From positions 1 to 16,844 of the forward strand of contig CAWKAL010000008.1 in assembly GCA_963847575.1 (NCBI GenBank): DNA of 16,844 bases, in the 5' to 3' direction. The translations under genes were made by a program, and so were the position numbers. Positions 13,113 through 16,844 of this stretch are shown piece after piece. Source of the DNA: JASBSR01 sp963847575. GTDB taxonomy: Bacteria; Pseudomonadota; Gammaproteobacteria; SZUA-229. The number at the start of each line of letters is the position of its first letter. Position 1 is the first letter of the stretch. The notes beneath the pieces were generated by a model. That model worked only from the letters and a program-made list of their open reading frames with translations, was not told where the DNA came from and ran no database searches.

Positions 13113-15330
13113 TTACAAACCCAGCAACTGCTTCGCGCGTGCTGCAATGGCGGCAGCATCGACACCGTTGAAACTCATCAGCTCGCTGGCTGCGGCAACG
13201 GTTTCACCGCGCTGCCAGCACAGTGCGTCGCGTTTGCAACTGCTGCGCAACATCACCGGTTCGAGCACCGCGCTCGGGCCGCCGCTGATGGCAAGCAGTG
13301 CATCACCGCCGAACAGTGCGCTGAAATCGACGTCGTTCATGAACTTGCCATCGGGTTCGCTGACACTGTTCCAGCTCACATCACTGGCGCGGTAGAGTCG
13401 ACGCGGGCTGGCGATGCTGACGATGCGTACACGCGCACCGGCTTTTTCCAGCGCATCACGCGCGCTGAAGGTCGGCAGCATCACCATGTCGCCGGCGACT
13501 GCCAGTACTACCAGCGAACCATCACTTGCCGCGGTTTCGTACAGGCTGATAGCGCCGTCTTCAACCGCCTGTTTTGCCTGTGCCAGCGTGGTGTACACCG
13601 GCATTGCAGTTTTCGATGCAAATATCGCAATCGACTTGTTGTGCGTACCCAGCGCCCAGTCGTAGGCCGCCTGGATCATGTTGGCGTCACACGGGAACAG
13701 CGGGAAATGATTGCCGTTGCGCATCATCGCTGCGCAATAGGCTTCTATTTCCGGGCGCTGATGGGTCCAGCCGTTACGTCCCTGCTCCAGCGCACCGGCG
13801 GTGAACATGTTCACCTGCGACGGTGTTTTACGGCGCAGTTCGGCCATCGCCTGGCTCACGGTCTGCACGATCGGCCAGCCGTTGATGGCAAAGCTCTCGT
13901 AGGACAACCACAGCGAGCGACCGCCAAACAATGCAATTGCAGCGGCAAGACCGGCGCAGGCATCTTCGTTCAAGCGGTTCGTAGACCTGGCCGTTGGGCG
14001 ACTGGTTATAGAGCGCATCGGTGGTGGGATGACGAATCTTCAGCGCATCGTTAATGTTTTTCATTGCCGAAGCTTCGTTACCGTCGGCATTGGTCACGAT
14101 GAAGTGCGGATCGCGTTGACCGACGGCAGCCGCGAGTGCACCGAAAGCAGTGGCCGGTACCGCGTTTTCACCCAGCGGGAATTCCTTCAGCGGTAATGCA
14201 CCCAGGTCCGCGACTTCGCGTTCACGTTCGGTCGCTACGGTTTTGGCAGCAGGACCGCCACCGGCGCGCGACAGGTTAGTGCGCACCAGCTGCCAGGCAT
14301 CGGCGTGCAGCGCGCGGCGTTTGAGCGCGCTGATCATGTGTTCCGCATCCAGCGAATCCGCCGGATACAGGTTGTGCGCCTTGGCACCAACTGCGTGCAC
14401 GCCTGCGCCCTTGAGCTGCTTGATAATGAATGCAGTCAGTGTACCCGACAGCGCCTGTTTTGCCGCGCGGTCGATGCCCGCGAGTACTGCAGCCTGGAAC
14501 GCAAGGCGTTGCTGCTGCGAGAAGCGGGTGCTGTCAACATAGGCACCGTCCTGGCCGGCGTCGTCAAATTCTTTCGCATCCACCAGTACCACGTCGGCAA
14601 AGCCGTGCGCTTTCCAGTAGTTGGTCATGTCTGCGTTGGACATCAGCGACACCATCGAATGGTGTTCCTGGCTATAGCCGTTCCAGATCAGTGTCGGCAG
14701 GAAGTTGGTGACCTGCGGGAACGCGGTTTTGAAATGCATGAAGGCCGACATGATGTAGGGCTCACCGAGGCCGCCGTCACCGATGGTGACCGGGAACAGG
14801 GTGCCGGGATTTAGCAGCGCACCGCCCATGGCGAAATGTTCGCCCTGCCCCAGGGGTCCCGCCGGTGACAGCAGGCCGGGGATGGCGCCGGACAAATGCC
14901 CGAGCAGGCCATGGCGTTCGCGAAACCGCGCGCGCAGCTCGGATACAGTATGGATATTCATTGACTTCAACGAGCCGTCGAGAAACATCGCGCTATAGAA
15001 ACCCGGCGCATGATGGCCGACTTCGGTGACGATGTGTTTGTGACCCAGCATCATCAGCGCAGCATGGGCTTCGGCAGACGAGGCATAGCCGCCCGGATGG
15101 CCCGAGGCCTTGCTGCCGCAGATTTGCAGCGTCAGGTAACGCAGTGCATCGGCGGCCTGCAGGGTCTGAAATACCGCGGCCGGATCAGCGGCATCGGCAA
15201 TCGCGGCGCCACCCTCGGCAATGACGGGGTACGCAGCGAGTTTGTCAGCACCGACCCATGGCTCGGCGAAATATTGAATACCATCGCGAAAGTCAGCAAT
15301 GGCGGCAACGGGCTGGCTGGCAGTACTCAT
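13113..15330 (-). CDS. Phosphoketolase-like ThDP enzyme, one frameshift
   Basis: 738 aa after removing one base near 13972. Start ATG 15330 follows AGGAG at 7 nt. The N-terminal ThDP domain has GHHAPGFYSAMFLDGSL, a GLLSPAGPLGQGEHFAMGGA segment and IGDGGLGEPYIMSAF with NGYS 30 residues later. That is the GDG-to-NGY spacing of phosphoketolases rather than transketolases. The pyrimidine domain has LWLSYESFAING and NGWTHQRPEIE, matching the phosphoketolase positions CYEAF and NGFSHQDP. It lacks the usual phosphoketolase motifs EGGELGY and GDGEAETGP, so it is a divergent member; the reaction is unproven. The IclR gene is divergent and the kinase gene follows. Confidence 0.8.
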
Positions 15331-15363
15331 ATCAAGTCTCCTGAAAGACGCAGTAAATGGATG

Positions 15364-15393
15364 TTGCGTATACTCTACGTCCTGGACTATAAT
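15364..15393 (+). promoter_or_regulatory. Promoter of the iclR-type gene
   Basis: TTGCGT (15364-15369), 18 nt, then a perfect TATAAT (15388-15393). The expected start near 15400 gives a leader of about 28 nt before ATG 15428. The dyad at 15411-15427 lies just downstream, as expected for autorepression. Confidence 0.6.
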
Positions 15394-15410
15394 TTCGCAA
15401 TATGCAATCG

Positions 15411-15427
15411 ATTTCACGATACGAAAT
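15411..15427. promoter_or_regulatory. Candidate IclR-family operator
   Basis: ATTTC-N7-GAAAT dyad directly before the regulator's ATG, with a second ATTTCGC half-site at 15392-15398. It lies in the 97-nt region between the divergent regulator and phosphoketolase-like gene, so it could control both. Confidence 0.4.
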
Positions 15428-16180
15428 ATGACAACATCCGAACCCGGCTCTATCCAGGTCATTGACCGCCTCACCGCGCTGCTCGATGCGATCGCGCGCA
15501 ACCGTGACCCGGCCTCGCTGAAAATTCTCGCCGCCGAGACCGGCCTGCACCCCTCCACCGCGTTTCGCATTCTCGCCGCGGCGATCGAAAACGGGCTGGT
15601 GGCGCGCGAGGGCAATCATTACCGGCTGGGGATCCACCTGCTACAACTTGGCAGCCGGGTGTCTACCCACCAGGACCTGCGCCGCGAGGCACAGCCATTG
15701 ATGGAAACACTGCGTGACAAGATCGGCGAAACCGTGAATCTGACCGTGCGCCAGGGCGATGAAGTGGTCTACCTCGATCGCGCCTTGCCGGACCGCATGA
15801 TGCGGGTCGAACAGCGCATTGGCAGCCGCGCACCGTTGCACGTCACCGCGGTGGGCAAGCTCATGCTGGGCGAAGCCGGCGAAACCGCCTGCCGTGAATA
15901 TGCACGTCGCACCGGTCTGCCGGGCTACACACGCTACAGCCTGGTTGATGAAGAAGAGCTGGTCGGCCATGTCTCGGGCTGCGTACGCGCGGGGTTTGCT
16001 TATGACGATGAAGAGGCCGAGACCGGCGTTGGTTGTATCGGTGTGCTGTTGCATGACAACAACGGCCTGATCGAGGCCGGGCTTTCTATTTCAGCGCCGA
16101 TCGAGCGCCGCCGCGATGAATGGATTGATGATCTTAAGCAGACAGCACAACAGCTTTCAACCCGGCTGGGCATGGCATAA
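15428..16180 (+). CDS. IclR-family transcriptional regulator
   Basis: 250 aa from ATG 15428. The N-terminal winged helix-turn-helix (residues about 10-65) contains SLKILAAETGLHPSTAFRIL followed by the wing GNHYRLGIHLLQLG. The C-terminal effector domain has VNLTVRQGDEVVYLDRA, RVEQRIGSRAPLHVTAVGKLML and CIGVLLHDNNGLIEAGLSIS, all typical of the family. No strong Shine-Dalgarno is visible. Its divergent position suggests control of the phosphoketolase-like gene and kinase by a sugar-acid or related metabolite; that is inference. Confidence 0.93.
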   Translation: MTTSEPGSIQVIDRLTALLDAIARNRDPASLKILAAETGLHPSTAFRILAAAIENGLVAREGNHYRLGIHLLQLGSRVSTHQDLRREAQPLMETLRDKIGETVNLTVRQGDEVVYLDRALPDRMMRVEQRIGSRAPLHVTAVGKLMLGEAGETACREYARRTGLPGYTRYSLVDEEELVGHVSGCVRAGFAYDDEEAETGVGCIGVLLHDNNGLIEAGLSISAPIERRRDEWIDDLKQTAQQLSTRLGMA

Positions 16181-16375
16181 CCAGTAGGCGCGACGCAATC
16201 TCACTGACTTCAATAAAACCCGCCATTGGACATTACACAGCGGCGTATAAATGGTATGGTGCGGCCAGATTTTTGCTATGGCCTATGCAATCGCCGGCCA
16301 GGGCTTTAATATCGCTTACCCCAGTCGAGCAGTAATACCGGGCAACACAGCCCGCACTTTCGACCAGCACGTTTC

Positions 16376-16465
16376 GGAGAGATGCCAGAGCGGCCGAATG
16401 GGCCTGACTCGAAATCAGGTGAACTACTTGTAGTTCCGAGGGTTCAAATCCCTCTCTCTCCGCCA
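16376..16465 (+). tRNA. tRNA-Ser(CGA)
   Basis: 90 nt: acceptor GGAGAGA/TCTCTCC, anticodon stem CCTGA/TCAGG with loop CTCGAAA (anticodon CGA, reads UCG), long variable arm, T-loop TTCAAAT, discriminator G, encoded CCA. Its 3' end matches the tail found beside E6. The 195 nt before it (16181-16375) contain no gene and no convincing promoter that I can see. No element copy is attached to this tRNA. Confidence 0.95.
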
Positions 16466-16564
16466 TTCACCCTTGTCGCGTTCAGCGACCATTGCTGAAC
16501 GCAAAAATAGTTAATCCATTATTTATTATTGTCAGGTGATTAGTACAGGTTATTACTGAACTTG

Positions 16565-16844
16565 CTAAATGCTAAAACCGTCGGCAATGACAGCGCCTTT
16601 TTTTATCACCACGATGCCATGTTTAACCGAGTAAAGGTCGTGGTTGGAATCGGCCAGGTGACTGCCACCACGGACAGTAACATCGTTTCCGATATGGCAA
16701 TTTTTATCGACCACGCAATTGCTTAAATAACAGCGTTCGCCAATACCCATCGCCATCGAATGCGCCTGGCCCATTTCGTCGAGGTCCTGGTAAAAATCAT
16801 TTCCCATTACGTAGGAATTGATGATCGTCGTGTCTTTACCGATG
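16565..16844 (-). CDS. glgC: Glucose-1-phosphate adenylyltransferase GlgC, C-terminal part
   Basis: The last 92 residues of the protein; the rest lies beyond the window edge. It begins IGKDTTIINSYVMGNDFYQD and continues with GIGERCYLSNCVVDKN, CHIGNDVTVRGG and GIVVIKKGAVIADGFSI, the left-handed beta-helix with hexapeptide-like repeats and the C-terminus typical of GlgC. The enzyme makes ADP-glucose for glycogen. The stop is TAG at 16565. The first internal ATG at 16807 is not the true start, since the frame stays open to the edge. Confidence 0.9.
   Translation of the reverse strand, partial: IGKDTTIINSYVMGNDFYQDLDEMGQAHSMAMGIGERCYLSNCVVDKNCHIGNDVTVRGGSHLADSNHDLYSVKHGIVVIKKGAVIADGFSI

Noticed and set aside
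16233..16466. Minus-strand frame beginning MAEREGFEPS
   Set aside because: It is the antisense of tRNA-Ser(CGA); AEREGFEPS-type starts are a known artefact of translating tRNA-Ser genes.

Overview
The window looks like a chromosomal segment of an uncultured or little-studied gammaproteobacterium with moderate-to-high GC. The evidence is the dnaX-ybaB-recR order, a small 4.5S-type SRP RNA beside dnaX, encoded CCA ends on tRNAs, diheme cytochromes and an FNR-type promoter. I cannot name the genus.

Layout. 1-488: a tRNA-Val(GAC) locus on the minus strand, with one intact tRNA between two copies of a short structured repeat. One copy splits a second tRNA-Val in its T-loop; the other carries a tRNA-Val 3' tail. 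735-3512: two related secreted lipoproteins and an outer-membrane beta-barrel protein on the plus strand, separated by strong hairpins. 3523-5000: a diheme cytochrome c fused to a DUF302 domain plus a separate DUF302 protein (minus strand), behind an FNR-like box. 5095-8218: a HIT hydrolase, then dnaX-ybaB-recR (minus). 8349-8460: SRP RNA. 8507-10863: divergent bioA and hemC. 10971-11670: a tRNA-Ser(GGA) locus with four more copies of the repeat and several tRNA fragments. 11669-16180: a sugar-acid kinase (DUF1537/OtnK type) and a phosphoketolase-like ThDP enzyme (minus), with a divergent IclR regulator (plus). 16376-16465: tRNA-Ser(CGA). 16565-16844: the C-terminal end of glgC, cut by the window edge.

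The most unusual content is a family of about 72-81 nt elements, here named E1-E6. Each full copy folds into four consecutive hairpins. HP1 has a CGGGA-type loop, HP2 usually a three-base loop, HP3 a GNA or GNRA loop, and HP4 an AGGA-containing loop. Stem bases change in compensating pairs between copies. All six sit directly after GGTTCGA (T-loop) or GGTTGA (D-loop) of tRNA genes or tRNA fragments. E1 and E6 are also flanked by an inverted tRNA 3' fragment. I do not recognise a named family for them.

A second pattern affects reliability. bioA (1), hemC (5), the DUF1537 kinase (1) and the phosphoketolase-like gene (1) are all interrupted, and every lesion is explained by exactly one extra base. 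Removing the extra base restores full-length proteins in each case. This looks more like sequence error around 8.6-14 kb than gene decay, because hemC and bioA should be needed and natural pseudogenes usually also carry deletions and stops.
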